Source of the DNA: Micromonospora_E sp048060115
GTDB lineage: Bacteria; Actinomycetota; Actinomycetes; Mycobacteriales; Micromonosporaceae
Length of the DNA stretch: 64,000 nt
Reading direction: 5' to 3'
Assembly: GCF_048060115.1 (NCBI RefSeq)
Contig: NZ_JBHMIM010000007.1
Location: 1 to 64,000 of the forward strand
Shown: positions 31,870-41,545 of the stretch, piece by piece
Position numbering within the stretch: position 1 is the stretch's first letter
Layout: every line of letters starts with the position of its first letter
Program-made: the position numbers and the translations under genes
Notes under the pieces: generated by a model
Database searches by the model: none
What the model saw: only the letters and a program-made list of their open reading frames with translations
Told to the model about the DNA's origin: nothing

Positions 31870-33534
31870 GTGACTCCCGCCAATCTCGCCGAGATCATCC
31901 GCGCCGCGGCCCGGTCGGTCTTCGCCGACCGTGACCTCGATCTATCTTTGCTCCCCGGCGTGGTCACCGTCGAGCGCCCGCGCAACCCGGAGCACGGCGA
32001 CTACGCCTCGAACCTCGCCCTGCAGCTCGCCAAGCGCGTCGGCACGCCGCCCCGCGAGCTGGCCGCCGCCCTGGCTGCGGCGCTCAGCGCGGTCGACGGA
32101 ATCAGCTCGGTGGAGATCGCCGGCCCGGGGTTCCTGAACATCCGGCTCGACTCGGCCGCCGCCGGGGCGCTGGCCCGCACCGTGGTCCAGGCCGACCGGG
32201 CGTACGGCCACAGCACCCACCTGGCCGGGCAGCGGCTCAACCTGGAGTTCGTCTCGGCCAACCCGACCGGGCCGGTGCACATCGGCGGCAGTCGCTGGGC
32301 CGCCGTCGGCGACTCGTTGGCCCGCATCCTGCAGGCCACCGGGGCCGACGTCGGCACGGAGTACTACGTCAACGACGCTGGCGCTCAGATCGACCGGTTC
32401 GCCAACTCACTGCTGGCCGCGATGCGTGGCGAGCCGACCCCGGCCGACGGCTACGCCGGGGCGTACATCGCCGACATCGCCGGGACCATCGTCGGCAAGC
32501 ATCCGCAGGTACGCGACCTCGACGACGACGCCGCCCGGGAGCTGTTCCGCGTCGAGGGCGTCGCGTTGATGCTCGACGAGATCAAATCGTCGTTGGCCGC
32601 CTTCGGCACGCACTTCGACACCTACTTCCATGAGAAGGACCTGCACGCCCGTGGCGAGCTGGACCACGCGCTCACCCGACTGCGGGAGCAGGGTCGCGTC
32701 GTCGAGCGCGACGGCGCGACCTGGCTGCGGACCACCGACTTCGGCGACGACAAGGACCGGGTGCTGCGCAAATCCAGCGGCGAGTGGACCTACTTCGCCG
32801 CCGACTGCGCCTACTACCTGGACAAGCGTGAGCGCGGCTTCGACCGGATCGTGATGATGCTCGGCGCCGACCACCACGGCTACATCGGCCGGCTGCGGGC
32901 GATGGCCGCCTGCTTCGGCGACGACCCGGACGCCACCCTGGAGATCCTGATCGGGCAGCTGGTGAACCTGGTACGCGAGGGGGCGCCGGTGCGGATGTCC
33001 AAGCGGGCCGGCACCGTGGTCACCCTGGAGGACCTGGTTGAGTCGATCGGGGTGGACGCCGCCCGGTACGCGCTGGCCCGCTACTCGTCCGACTCGCCGA
33101 TCGACATCGACGTGGAGCGGTGGACCCGGGCCAAGAACGACAACCCAGTCTTTTACGTGCAGTACGTCGCGGCCCGGACCGCCAACGTGGCCCGCAACGC
33201 CGCCGACGTCGGCCTCGAACGCGGTGACCCGGCGGCGTTCCGCCCCGAGCTGCTCGACCACGACAAGGAGAACGAGCTGCTCAAGGCGATTGGCGAGTTC
33301 CCTGGCGTGGTCGCCTCCGCCGCCGAGTTGCGCGAGCCGCACCGGGTCGCCCGATACCTGGAGGAACTCGCCGGGGCGTACCACCGGTTCTACGACAAGT
33401 GCCGGGTGATGCCGCTCGGCGACGAGGAGATCACCGACCGGCACCGGGCCCGGCTGTGGCTCAACGACGCCACCCGTACGGTGATCGCCAATGGTCTCGG
33501 TCTGCTCGGCGTCTCGGCGCCCGAGCGGATGTGA
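31870..33534 (+). CDS. argS: Arginyl-tRNA synthetase
   Basis: Class I synthetase charging tRNA-Arg, 554 residues. It begins with an Add-1 domain (LAEIIRAAARSVF), then the HIGH-type motif ANPTGPVHIGGSRWAAVGD near 133, the KMSKS-like loop VRMSKRAGTVVTLEDLV near 377 and the C-terminal anticodon-binding helices ending GLGLLGVSAPERM. The start is GTG in a leaderless context. The cognate tRNA-Arg(CCG) gene lies 2.8 kb upstream. argS heads the conserved block argS-lysA-hom-thrC. Confidence 0.97.
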   Translation: MTPANLAEIIRAAARSVFADRDLDLSLLPGVVTVERPRNPEHGDYASNLALQLAKRVGTPPRELAAALAAALSAVDGISSVEIAGPGFLNIRLDSAAAGALARTVVQADRAYGHSTHLAGQRLNLEFVSANPTGPVHIGGSRWAAVGDSLARILQATGADVGTEYYVNDAGAQIDRFANSLLAAMRGEPTPADGYAGAYIADIAGTIVGKHPQVRDLDDDAARELFRVEGVALMLDEIKSSLAAFGTHFDTYFHEKDLHARGELDHALTRLREQGRVVERDGATWLRTTDFGDDKDRVLRKSSGEWTYFAADCAYYLDKRERGFDRIVMMLGADHHGYIGRLRAMAACFGDDPDATLEILIGQLVNLVREGAPVRMSKRAGTVVTLEDLVESIGVDAARYALARYSSDSPIDIDVERWTRAKNDNPVFYVQYVAARTANVARNAADVGLERGDPAAFRPELLDHDKENELLKAIGEFPGVVASAAELREPHRVARYLEELAGAYHRFYDKCRVMPLGDEEITDRHRARLWLNDATRTVIANGLGLLGVSAPERM

Positions 33535-33572
33535 ACCGGAGATGCCCGTGAACGACGAAGGACGGTAGTGCC

Positions 33573-34958
33573 GTGCGCGCACACGAGGCCGGGGCGCTGC
33601 ACGGCGACCTCGGCAGCCGGGGGCCGGGCTGGCTGCGTACCCCCGATGACGTCAACTCCCTGCTGCCGCAGCTGTGGCCGCGGACGGTGACCCGCTCGGA
33701 CGCCGGGGCGCTGACCGTCGGCGGCCGTGACGTGCGCGATCTGGCCGCCGAGTACGGCACCCCGGCGTACCTGCTGGACGAGGAGGACCTGCGGGCCCGC
33801 TGTCGTGACTTCCGGGCCGCCTTCGCCGACCAGGCCGTCTACTACGCCGGCAAGGCGTTCCTGTGTCGGGCGGTGGTCCGCGTCGTCGCCGAGGAGGGGC
33901 TGCACCTCGACGTGTGCACCGGCGGTGAGCTGGCCGTGGCGTTGTCGGCCGGGATGCCGCCGCAGCGGATCGGGTTCCACGGCAACAACAAGAGCGTCGC
34001 GGAGCTCACCCGGGCCCTCGACGCGGGTGTCGGTCGGATCATCGTCGACTCGTTCGACGAGATCGACCGGCTGACCGCGCTCGCCCGCGACCGGGGCGTG
34101 CGCCCCAGCGTGCTGGTCCGGGTCACCGTCGGCGTGGAGGCGCACACCCACGAGTTCATCGCCACCGCCCACGAGGACCAGAAGTTCGGCTTCTCGCTGG
34201 CCGGTGGCGCGGCCTTCGCCGCCGCCGCCCGGATCCTCGACGACGGCGTGCTGGAGCTGCGTGGCCTGCACTCGCACATCGGTTCGCAGATCTTCGACAC
34301 CAGTGGTTTCGAGGTCGCCGCCCGCCGGGTGCTGCAACTGCAGGCGCAGATCCGCGACGCCCGTGGCGTCGAGCTGCCCGAGCTCGACCTCGGTGGCGGC
34401 TTCGGTATCGCGTACACCACCCAGGACGACCCGGCCCCGGCGCACGACCTGGCCAAGCGGATCACCAAGATCGTCGACAGTGAATGCGAGTCGATGCGCC
34501 TCGCCGTGCCGCACCTGTCGGTGGAGCCCGGTCGGGCGATCATCGGCCCGGCGGTGTTCACCCTCTACCAGGTAGGCACCGTCAAGGACGTCGACGGCAT
34601 CCGCAGCTACGTCAGCGTCGACGGCGGCATGAGCGACAACATCCGGACCGCCCTATACGACGCCTCGTACTCCGCCACCCTCGCCTCCCGGGCATCGACC
34701 GCGCCGTCGATCCTGGCCCGCGTGGTGGGAAAGCATTGTGAGTCCGGGGACATCGTAGTGAAGGATGAATTCCTGCCCGCCGACGTGCAGCCGGGAGATC
34801 TTCTCGCGGTGCCGGGCACCGGAGCGTACTGCCGGAGCATGGCGAGCAACTACAACCATGTGCCCCGGCCGCCGGTGATCGCGGTCCGTGACGGAGCGGC
34901 CCGGGTGATCGTCCGCCGGGAGACCGAGGACGATCTGCTGGCACTGGACGTGGGATAG
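33573..34958 (+). CDS. lysA: Diaminopimelate decarboxylase
   Basis: Last step of lysine synthesis: decarboxylates meso-diaminopimelate using PLP. The 461-residue protein is a fold-III TIM barrel with PLP Lys in YYAGKAFLC near 94, HGNNKS, the phosphate-binding ELDLGGGFGI near 272, EPGRAI, and the dimer-interface active-site block with Cys (VVGKHCESGDIV). An N-terminal extension of about 45 residues is usual for actinobacteria. The start is GTG after GACGGTAG, 38 bases downstream of argS. Its stop codon lies inside the first unit of a tandem repeat. Confidence 0.96.
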   Translation: MRAHEAGALHGDLGSRGPGWLRTPDDVNSLLPQLWPRTVTRSDAGALTVGGRDVRDLAAEYGTPAYLLDEEDLRARCRDFRAAFADQAVYYAGKAFLCRAVVRVVAEEGLHLDVCTGGELAVALSAGMPPQRIGFHGNNKSVAELTRALDAGVGRIIVDSFDEIDRLTALARDRGVRPSVLVRVTVGVEAHTHEFIATAHEDQKFGFSLAGGAAFAAAARILDDGVLELRGLHSHIGSQIFDTSGFEVAARRVLQLQAQIRDARGVELPELDLGGGFGIAYTTQDDPAPAHDLAKRITKIVDSECESMRLAVPHLSVEPGRAIIGPAVFTLYQVGTVKDVDGIRSYVSVDGGMSDNIRTALYDASYSATLASRASTAPSILARVVGKHCESGDIVVKDEFLPADVQPGDLLAVPGTGAYCRSMASNYNHVPRPPVIAVRDGAARVIVRRETEDDLLALDVG

Positions 34959-35031
34959 CGCCGCAGGCGCCAGGACGTGGGACAAGCGCCGCAGGCGCCG
35001 GGACGACGTGGGGTAGTGCGCTTCGGGCGCG
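34946..35031 (+). repeat. Tandem hairpin repeat spanning the lysA stop and lysA-hom spacer
   Basis: Three units of 27-31 bases begin GGACGTGGGATAGCGCC, GGACGTGGGACAAGCGCC and GGACGACGTGGGGTAGTGCG. The first two share GCGCCGCAGGCGCC, a short palindrome; the third has GCGC-TTCG-GGCGC, a UUCG tetraloop hairpin. The first unit includes the last codons and stop of lysA, so the array arose by local duplication of the gene end. It could stabilise the lysA mRNA or attenuate read-through to hom. Confidence 0.75.
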
Positions 35032-35050
35032 GTCGCGATGTGGGGTGAGC

Positions 35051-36355
35051 ATGAACAAGCCGGTACGGCTGGCGCTGCTGGGCTGCGGCACCGTGGGTTC
35101 CGAGGTGGTGCGGCTGCTGCACGAGCAGTCAACCGATCTCGCCGCCCGCATCGGGGCGCCGATCGAGATCGCCGGGATCGCGGTCCGCCGCCCCAACCGG
35201 ACCCGTGGCGACCTGCCGGTCGACCCGGGGCTGTTCACCACCGACGCGCTCGGCCTGGTCAAACGCGACGACGTCGACGTGGTCGTCGAGGTCGTCGGCG
35301 GCATCGAGCCGGCCCGCACCTGGCTCGTCGAGGCGCTGCGGGGCGGCAAGAGCGCGGTCACCGCGAACAAGGCGCTGCTCGCTGAGGACGGCGGCTCCCT
35401 GCACGACGCCGCCGCCGAGGGTGGTGCCGACCTGTACTACGAGGCGTCGGTCGCCGGCGCGATCCCGCTGCTGCGGCCGTTGCGCGAGTCGCTGCACGGC
35501 GACTCGATCACCCGGGTCACCGGCATCGTCAACGGCACCACCAACTTCATCCTCTCCGGGATGGACGCCACCGGTGCCGGGTTCGTCGAGGCGCTGGAGG
35601 AGGCGACCGCCCTCGGGTACGCCGAGGCCGACCCGACCGCCGACATCGAGGCCTTCGACGCCGCCGCGAAGGCCGCCATCCTCGCCTCGCTGGCCTTCCA
35701 CACCCGCGTCGGTGCCGCCGACGTGTACCGGGAGGGCATCACCGAGGTCAGCGCCGCCGACATGGCCAGCGCCAAGGCGATGGGCTGCACCATCAAGCTG
35801 CTCTGCATCGCCGAGCGCGGCCCCGGCGCGGACGGCACCGAGTCGGTCAGCGTCCGGGTGCATCCGGCGATGATCCCGCGTACGCATCCACTGGCCAGCG
35901 TCGGCGACGCCTTCAACGCGGTCTTCGTTGAGGCGGTCGCCGCCGGGCAGTTGATGTTCTACGGCCGGGGCGCAGGTGGGGCGCCGACCGCCAGCGCGGT
36001 GCTCGGCGACATCGTCGCGGTGGCCCGCAACCGGCTCGCCGGGGTCCGCGCGGCCAGCGAGTCCGTCTACGCCGACCTGCCGATCCGGCCGATGGGGCAG
36101 GCGGTCACCCGCTACCACATCAGTCTCGACGTGGCCGACCGGGCCGGCGTGCTGGCGACCGTGGCCGGCGTCTTCGCCCGGCACGACGTGTCGATCGCGA
36201 CGGTGCGTCAGTCCGGCCGGGACACCGATGCCAGCCTGGTGATCGTCACCCACCGTGCACCGGACGCCGCGCTCGCCGCCACCGTCGAGGAGCTGCGGGG
36301 GCTGGACATCGTCCGGTCGATCGCCAGCGTGCTGCGGGTCGAGGGCGGCCAGTAG
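35051..36355 (+). CDS. hom: Homoserine dehydrogenase
   Basis: Reduces aspartate semialdehyde to homoserine, the branch to threonine and methionine. 434 residues: NAD(P)-binding LALLGCGTVGSEV at the N-terminus, KSAVTANKALL, the catalytic/substrate domain with GIVNGTTNFILSGM and EADPTADIEAFDAAAK, FYGRGAGGAPTASAV, and a C-terminal ACT domain (HISLDVADRAGVLATVAGVF) for feedback by threonine. ATG 35051 is chosen because GGGGTG lies six bases before it; GTG 35045 is in frame. It is followed by thrC after 42 bases. Confidence 0.96.
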   Translation: MNKPVRLALLGCGTVGSEVVRLLHEQSTDLAARIGAPIEIAGIAVRRPNRTRGDLPVDPGLFTTDALGLVKRDDVDVVVEVVGGIEPARTWLVEALRGGKSAVTANKALLAEDGGSLHDAAAEGGADLYYEASVAGAIPLLRPLRESLHGDSITRVTGIVNGTTNFILSGMDATGAGFVEALEEATALGYAEADPTADIEAFDAAAKAAILASLAFHTRVGAADVYREGITEVSAADMASAKAMGCTIKLLCIAERGPGADGTESVSVRVHPAMIPRTHPLASVGDAFNAVFVEAVAAGQLMFYGRGAGGAPTASAVLGDIVAVARNRLAGVRAASESVYADLPIRPMGQAVTRYHISLDVADRAGVLATVAGVFARHDVSIATVRQSGRDTDASLVIVTHRAPDAALAATVEELRGLDIVRSIASVLRVEGGQ

Positions 36356-36397
36356 TCCGGGCCGGTACGCTGTGCCGGCCGAGTCGAGGAGGATGTC

Positions 36398-37447
36398 ATG
36401 TGGCGTGGCCTTATCGAGGCGTACCGGGACCGGCTGCCGGTCACCGACGCCACGCCGGTGATCACCCTGTACGAGGGGAACACGCCGCTGCTGCCCGCGC
36501 CGGTGCTGTCCAACCGGGTCGGTGCCGACGTCTACCTCAAGATCGAGGGCGCGAATCCCACCGGTTCGTTCAAGGACCGTGGCATGACGATGGCGGTCTC
36601 CAAGGCGGTCGAGGAGGGCAACAAGGCGATCATCTGCGCCTCCACCGGCAACACCAGTGCCTCGGCCGCCGCGTATGCCGCCCGCGCCGGGCTGACCTGC
36701 GCGGTACTCGTCCCGCAGGGCAAGATCGCGCTTGGCAAGCTGGCCCAGGCCCTGGTGCACGGCGCGAAGTTGCTGCAGGTCGACGGCAACTTCGACGACT
36801 GCCTGTCGATGGCGGCCAAGCTCGCCCAGGACTACCCGGTGGCGCTGGTCAACTCGGTCAACATCTTCCGGCTGCACGGGCAGAAGACCGCCGCGTTCGA
36901 GATCGTCGCCGGGCTCGGTGACGCTCCGGACATCCACTGCCTGCCGGTCGGCAACGCCGGCAACATCAGCGCCTACTGGATGGGTTACCGCGAGGACGTC
37001 GAGGCCGGCAACGCCACCCGTACGCCGAAGATGTTCGGTTTCCAGGCCTCCGGCGCCGCGCCGATCGTCGCCGGTGAGGTGGTCCGGCAGCCGTCGACGA
37101 TCGCGACCGCGATCCGGATCGGCAACCCGGCGAGTTGGACCAAGGCACTCGACGCCCGGGACACCTCGGGTGGGTTGATCGACGCGGTCACCGACCGGGA
37201 CATCCTCGCCGCGTACCGGCTGTTGGCCCGCGAGGTCGGCGTATTCGTCGAGCTGGCCAGCGCGGCGAGCGTGGCGGGGCTGTTGCAGGTCGCCGCGGCC
37301 GGGAAGGTGCCGCCCGGTGCCACCGTGGTCTGCACGGTCACCGGGCACGGTCTGAAGGACCCGGAGTGGGCGATCTCGACCGCGCCGGCGCCGACCACGA
37401 TCGGCAACGATCCGCTACTCGCGGCCCGCGCCCTCGATCTGGCCTGA
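36398..37447 (+). CDS. thrC: Threonine synthase
   Basis: Converts O-phosphohomoserine to threonine, PLP-dependent. The 349-residue protein is the short actinobacterial form. It has YEGNTPLLPAP, the PLP Lys in NPTGSFKDRGMT near 59, STGNTSASAAAYAARAG, and the phosphate-binding PVGNAGNISAYWMGY loop. GAGGAGG precedes ATG 36398. The final 33 bases overlap the convergent MarR gene. thrB is not adjacent but lies 6.7 kb further on, separated by the efflux, MFS and SPFH genes. Confidence 0.96.
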   Translation: MWRGLIEAYRDRLPVTDATPVITLYEGNTPLLPAPVLSNRVGADVYLKIEGANPTGSFKDRGMTMAVSKAVEEGNKAIICASTGNTSASAAAYAARAGLTCAVLVPQGKIALGKLAQALVHGAKLLQVDGNFDDCLSMAAKLAQDYPVALVNSVNIFRLHGQKTAAFEIVAGLGDAPDIHCLPVGNAGNISAYWMGYREDVEAGNATRTPKMFGFQASGAAPIVAGEVVRQPSTIATAIRIGNPASWTKALDARDTSGGLIDAVTDRDILAAYRLLAREVGVFVELASAASVAGLLQVAAAGKVPPGATVVCTVTGHGLKDPEWAISTAPAPTTIGNDPLLAARALDLA

Positions 37448-37918
37448 CCCGAGCTCGACCGCGGCGGCCTCTGCTTCTGTGACGTCGGTTTCGGCGGCGT
37501 CGACCAGCAGCCGGCCCGCCGATGCGACGGTACGCAACTCGTCGAGCTCGAGTCGGGCGAGCAGCCGGGCCTGTCGGTCGGTGCCCGCGGTGACGATCCG
37601 GTCGATCAGTCGGGCGCCGTGGCCGGTCAGCTCGATCCGCCGGACCCGTCGGTCCTGCGGATCCTCGCGGCGGCCGACCAGCCGCCCGGCGACGAGCCGG
37701 TCGACGATGCCGGTGACGGTGGCCATCCGTACCCCGAGCACCCGGCTCAGTTCCTGACCGGACGTACCGCCGTGCAGGTAGAGCAGAAGCAGTATCTTCA
37801 GCTGCGGCACGGTGAGCTGCGAGTCGAACAGCGGATCGGAACGGTCGGAGGCGAACAGGAGCTGCAGCTGGCGGTGGGTCGCCATGATGTCGGCGATCAG
37901 CTCGTCCCGCTGAGTCAC
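37415..37918 (-). CDS. MarR-family transcriptional regulator
   Basis: A 167-residue winged-helix regulator from GTG 37918, with AGGGAG upstream; the frame is open to an ATG at 37993. MarR features: LTVPQLKILLLLYLHGG, the recognition helix SGQELSRVLGVRMATVTGIVDRLV, and the wing GRREDPQDRRVRRIELTGHG. It is divergent from the RND pump gene with a CTAACTGTTAG palindrome between them, the usual arrangement for ligand-induced efflux control. Its end overlaps thrC by 33 bases. Confidence 0.9.
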   Translation of the reverse strand: MTQRDELIADIMATHRQLQLLFASDRSDPLFDSQLTVPQLKILLLLYLHGGTSGQELSRVLGVRMATVTGIVDRLVAGRLVGRREDPQDRRVRRIELTGHGARLIDRIVTAGTDRQARLLARLELDELRTVASAGRLLVDAAETDVTEAEAAAVELGSGQIEGAGRE

Positions 37919-37997
37919 CCTGGGCTCCCTGATGGTCGTCGTCTCGGGCAAGCCGCCAACGTGCCCGCCGACGTTGTCCCAATAACTCAGCATGACA

Positions 37998-38008
37998 CTA
38001 ACTGTTAG
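37998..38008. promoter_or_regulatory. Probable MarR operator
   Basis: CTAACTGTTAG is a perfect palindrome with a central T, in an AT-richer stretch between the divergent MarR and RND genes, 61 bases before ATG 38069. Confidence 0.5.
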
Positions 38009-38068
38009 CCTGACTCGAAGTATTTTGCCATTTCAACCGCAGGACCCTTCCCAGGAGTGAGCCCGCAC

Positions 38069-41000
38069 ATGTCGTTGCTCGCCAGACTCAGCCTCGCCAA
38101 CCGGGGCCTCGTCGCGCTCGTCTCGATCGTGACCGTGCTCTTCGGCGCGTTCACGATCCCGTCGCTCAAACAGCAACTCCTGCCCTCGCTGGAGTTCCCG
38201 GCCGCCTTCGTCAGCGCCGTCTTCCCGGGCGCCGCGCCGGAGATCGTCGAAGCGCAGGTGACCGAGCCGATCGAGAACGCGATCTCGACGGTCCCGGACG
38301 TGGAGAGCGTCTCCTCCACCTCCAGTGAGGGCTTCGCCTCCATCCAGGTCGAGTTCGCCTTCGGCACCGACCTCGGTGACGCCGTCAACAACCTGGAGAC
38401 CGCGCTCAACCGGGTCGGTGGTCAACTGCCCGACGGGGTGGACCCGGTGGTCTTCGCCGGCAGCACCGACGACCTGCCGGCGGTGGTCCTGGCCGCCACC
38501 GCCGACGACGGTGAGCTGCAGGAGTTGTCCGGTCGGCTCGCCGACAGCGTCGTTCCGCAGCTGGAGAGCGTCGAAGGCGTGCGCGCCGTCGACGTCACCG
38601 GCGCCAGCGAGCAGCTGATCACCATCACCCCGGACTACGCCGTGCTGACCGCCGCCGGGCTCGACCCGGCGGCCATCGCCAGCGCGTTGCGCGCCAACGG
38701 GGTCACCATCCCGGCCGGGGCACTCGTCTCCGACGACCAGACGTTGACCGTGCAGGTCGGCACCCGGATCGAGACGATCGAGGACCTCGGCGCGATTTTC
38801 CTCACCGCCGCCGGCCGGCCGCCGGTACGGCTCGACACGGTCGCCGAGATCAGCGAGCAGACCGCCCCGGCGACGTCGATCACCCGTACCAACGGGGCGC
38901 AGAGCCTCGGGATCGCGGTGACCGCCGGTCCCGACGGCGACGCGGTCGGCATTTCCCACGAGATCCGCGACCAGCTGGCCGAGCTCGGCGACGCCGCCGA
39001 CACCGAACTGGTGGTGGTCTTCGACCAGGCGCCGTTCGTGGAGCGCTCGATCGAGGCGCTCACCACCGAAGGTCTGCTCGGTCTGGTGATGGCGGTCCTG
39101 GCCATCCTGGTCTTCCTGTGGTCGATCCGGTCCACCGTGGTCACCGCGGTCTCCATCCCGCTGTCGGTGCTCGTCGCGCTGATCGCGCTCTGGATCGGCG
39201 ACCACTCGCTCAACCTGCTCACCCTCGGCGCGTTGACCATCTCGGTCGGCCGGGTGGTGGACGACTCGATCGTCGTGCTGGAGAACATCAAACGACATCT
39301 GGAGTACGGGGAGGACCGGCGTACCGCGATCCTCACCGGGGTCCGGGAGGTCGCCGGCGCGGTCACCTCGTCGACCCTCGCGACGGTCGCGGTCTTCGCG
39401 CCGATCGCCATCGTCGGCGGCTTCGTCGGGCAGCTGTTCGCGCCGTTCGCCATCACGGTCACCGTCGCCCTGCTCGCCTCGTTGCTGGTCTCACTGACCG
39501 TCATCCCGGTGTTGGCCTACTGGTTCCTCAAGCCGACCCCGGCCGGCGTCGACCTCGCCGAGGTGCGTCGCGAGGCCGAAGCCAAGGAGCTACGTAGCCC
39601 ACTGCAGCGCGGCTACCTACCGGTGATCCGGTTCGCTACCACCCGGCGGTGGACCACCGTCGGCATCGGGCTGGCGGTGCTGCTCGGCACGCTGCTGCTC
39701 GGCAGCCGGCTGGAGACCAACTTCATCGACGACGCCGGGCAGGACACCCTGAGCCTGACGCAGGAGTTGCCGGTGGGCACCAGCCTGGCGTCGGTCGACG
39801 CCGCCGCCCGACAGGTCGAGCGCCAGCTGGCCAGGACCGACGGCATCGAGTCCTACCAGGTGTCGATCGGCAGCAGCAGCAACCCGTTCGCCGGTGGTGG
39901 CGGCAACACCACCGCGAGTTACTCGATCACGCTGACCGAAGGCACCGACAACGTCGCCCTGCAGCAGCAGCTGCGCGACGAGTTCGCCGACCGCGACTCC
40001 CTCGGCGAGATCACCGTCGGGGCCAGCGGTGGCGGTCCGGGCGGTGCCGGCACCAACCAGCTGCAGGTCATCGTGCAGACCAACGACCCGGACGACCTGG
40101 CGACGGCGACCGAACGGGTCCGGGCGGCGATGGCGCAGACCCCGGACGTCGCGGACGTGACGACCACCCTGGCCGCCGACGCGACCCGGATCGAGGTGCA
40201 GGTCGACCGGGCGGCGGCGGCCGGCTTCGGGCTCACCGAGGCCGCCGTCGGGCAACTCGTCGCGCAGGCATTCCGGGGCAGCCCGCTGGGTCAGCTCACC
40301 CTCGACGGTGAGCGGCTGAACGTGGTGCTCAGCCCCACCTCGACGCCCACCTCGGTCGAGGAACTGCAGGCCCTGCCGGTCGGTCCGGTCGCACTGGGCC
40401 AGCTGGCCCAGATCGTCGAGGTCAGCGGGCCGGTGCAGATCAGCCGGGTCGACGGGGAACGCAGCGCCATCGTCACGGGTACGGCGACCGGCTCGAACGT
40501 CGGGCAGACCAGCGCCGACCTCACCGAGCGGCTCGACGCGCTGTCGTTGCCGGCCGGTGCGACGTACACGGTCGGTGGCGTCAGCGCCGACCAGGCGGAG
40601 GCCTTCGCCGACCTCGGGTTGGCGTTGCTCGCCGCGATCGCGATCGTCTTCGTGATCATGGTGGCGACATTCCGCAGCCTGATCCAGCCGCTGATCCTGC
40701 TGGTGTCGGTGCCGTTCGCGGCGACCGGGGCGATCGCGCTGCTGGTCGCGACCGGTACGCCGTTGGGCGTGCCGGCGTTGATCGGGGCGCTGATGCTGGT
40801 CGGCATCGTGGTGACCAACGCGATCGTGCTGATGGACCTGGTCAACCAGTACCGGGAGCAGGGCATGAGTGTGTCGCAGGCGGTGGTCGAGGGCGGTCGG
40901 CGCCGGCTTCGTCCGATCCTGATGACCGCGATCGCCACCATCTGTGCCCTCACCCCGATGGCGCTCGGTCTGACCGGGGTGGCCGGTTTCATCGGCCAGC

Positions 41001-41434
41001 CGTTGGCGATCGTGGTCATCGGTGGACTGCTCAGCTCGACCGTGCTCACCCTGGTCCTGGTACCGACCCTCTACACCATGGTCGAGGGAGTGAAGGAGCG
41101 GCTGCGGCAGCGTCGGGCCGCCCGCTCGGCCGACGCCGCGCCGGACAGCGGATCGGAGTCCGGTCCGGACAGCGGATCGGGGTCCGGCCCGGCCAGCGGA
41201 CCGACCAAGTCGGACGCTGCACCGGCCGGCCGGGGCGACGCCGGTGCGGCCGGTGAACAGGACGGCCGGAGCACGGGCACCGGGTCCGGCGAGCGACCTT
41301 CGCGGGTGGCGGCGCCACCGGCCCGGCCGTCCGCGGCGCTGATCGACGGTACGGATCAGTTCGAGGTGCTGAAGCTGCCCAAGAGCCGCAAGTCGCCGCT
41401 GCCGCCGGCCGCCGATCCGCCAGCGACCATGTGA
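38069..41434 (+). CDS. RND-family (HAE1/AcrB-like) efflux transporter
   Basis: A 1121-residue proton-driven exporter with twelve transmembrane helices and two large extracytoplasmic loops. Markers: the amphipathic N-terminus LLARLSLANRGLVALVSIVT, FPGAAPEIVEAQVTEPIENA, the proton-relay Asp pair in GRVVDDSIVVLENIKRH (TM4), and the second-half repeat with LMLVGIVVTNAIVLMDLVNQ. The last about 120 residues are a Ser/Gly/Pro-rich cytoplasmic tail with repeated PDSGS units. No membrane-fusion partner or outer-membrane channel is nearby, as usual in Gram-positives. AGGAG lies 12 bases before ATG 38069; GTG 38057 is the alternative. It is probably repressed by the divergent MarR. Confidence 0.93.
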   Translation: MSLLARLSLANRGLVALVSIVTVLFGAFTIPSLKQQLLPSLEFPAAFVSAVFPGAAPEIVEAQVTEPIENAISTVPDVESVSSTSSEGFASIQVEFAFGTDLGDAVNNLETALNRVGGQLPDGVDPVVFAGSTDDLPAVVLAATADDGELQELSGRLADSVVPQLESVEGVRAVDVTGASEQLITITPDYAVLTAAGLDPAAIASALRANGVTIPAGALVSDDQTLTVQVGTRIETIEDLGAIFLTAAGRPPVRLDTVAEISEQTAPATSITRTNGAQSLGIAVTAGPDGDAVGISHEIRDQLAELGDAADTELVVVFDQAPFVERSIEALTTEGLLGLVMAVLAILVFLWSIRSTVVTAVSIPLSVLVALIALWIGDHSLNLLTLGALTISVGRVVDDSIVVLENIKRHLEYGEDRRTAILTGVREVAGAVTSSTLATVAVFAPIAIVGGFVGQLFAPFAITVTVALLASLLVSLTVIPVLAYWFLKPTPAGVDLAEVRREAEAKELRSPLQRGYLPVIRFATTRRWTTVGIGLAVLLGTLLLGSRLETNFIDDAGQDTLSLTQELPVGTSLASVDAAARQVERQLARTDGIESYQVSIGSSSNPFAGGGGNTTASYSITLTEGTDNVALQQQLRDEFADRDSLGEITVGASGGGPGGAGTNQLQVIVQTNDPDDLATATERVRAAMAQTPDVADVTTTLAADATRIEVQVDRAAAAGFGLTEAAVGQLVAQAFRGSPLGQLTLDGERLNVVLSPTSTPTSVEELQALPVGPVALGQLAQIVEVSGPVQISRVDGERSAIVTGTATGSNVGQTSADLTERLDALSLPAGATYTVGGVSADQAEAFADLGLALLAAIAIVFVIMVATFRSLIQPLILLVSVPFAATGAIALLVATGTPLGVPALIGALMLVGIVVTNAIVLMDLVNQYREQGMSVSQAVVEGGRRRLRPILMTAIATICALTPMALGLTGVAGFIGQPLAIVVIGGLLSSTVLTLVLVPTLYTMVEGVKERLRQRRAARSADAAPDSGSESGPDSGSGSGPASGPTKSDAAPAGRGDAGAAGEQDGRSTGTGSGERPSRVAAPPARPSAALIDGTDQFEVLKLPKSRKSPLPPAADPPATM

Positions 41435-41448
41435 TCGGTTGATCCCCA

Positions 41449-41482
41449 GCGGGGTCCCCGGGATTCGTCTCGGGGACCCCGC
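41449..41482 (+). terminator. Hairpin terminator after the RND gene
   Basis: GCGGGGTCCCCG (41449-41460) and CGGGGACCCCGC (41471-41482) pair perfectly around a ten-base loop, 15 bases beyond the RND stop. Confidence 0.7.
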
Positions 41483-41545
41483 CGGTCTGGTAGCGCAGAT
41501 CACATTCCGACCGATGTCACCCGTCGGTCGGTAGGGTTTCGGTAC

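Noticed and set aside
35129..37348. A 739-codon open frame on the minus strand
   Set aside because: It is the complement of hom and thrC; the translation is Gly/Arg/Asp-rich without domains.
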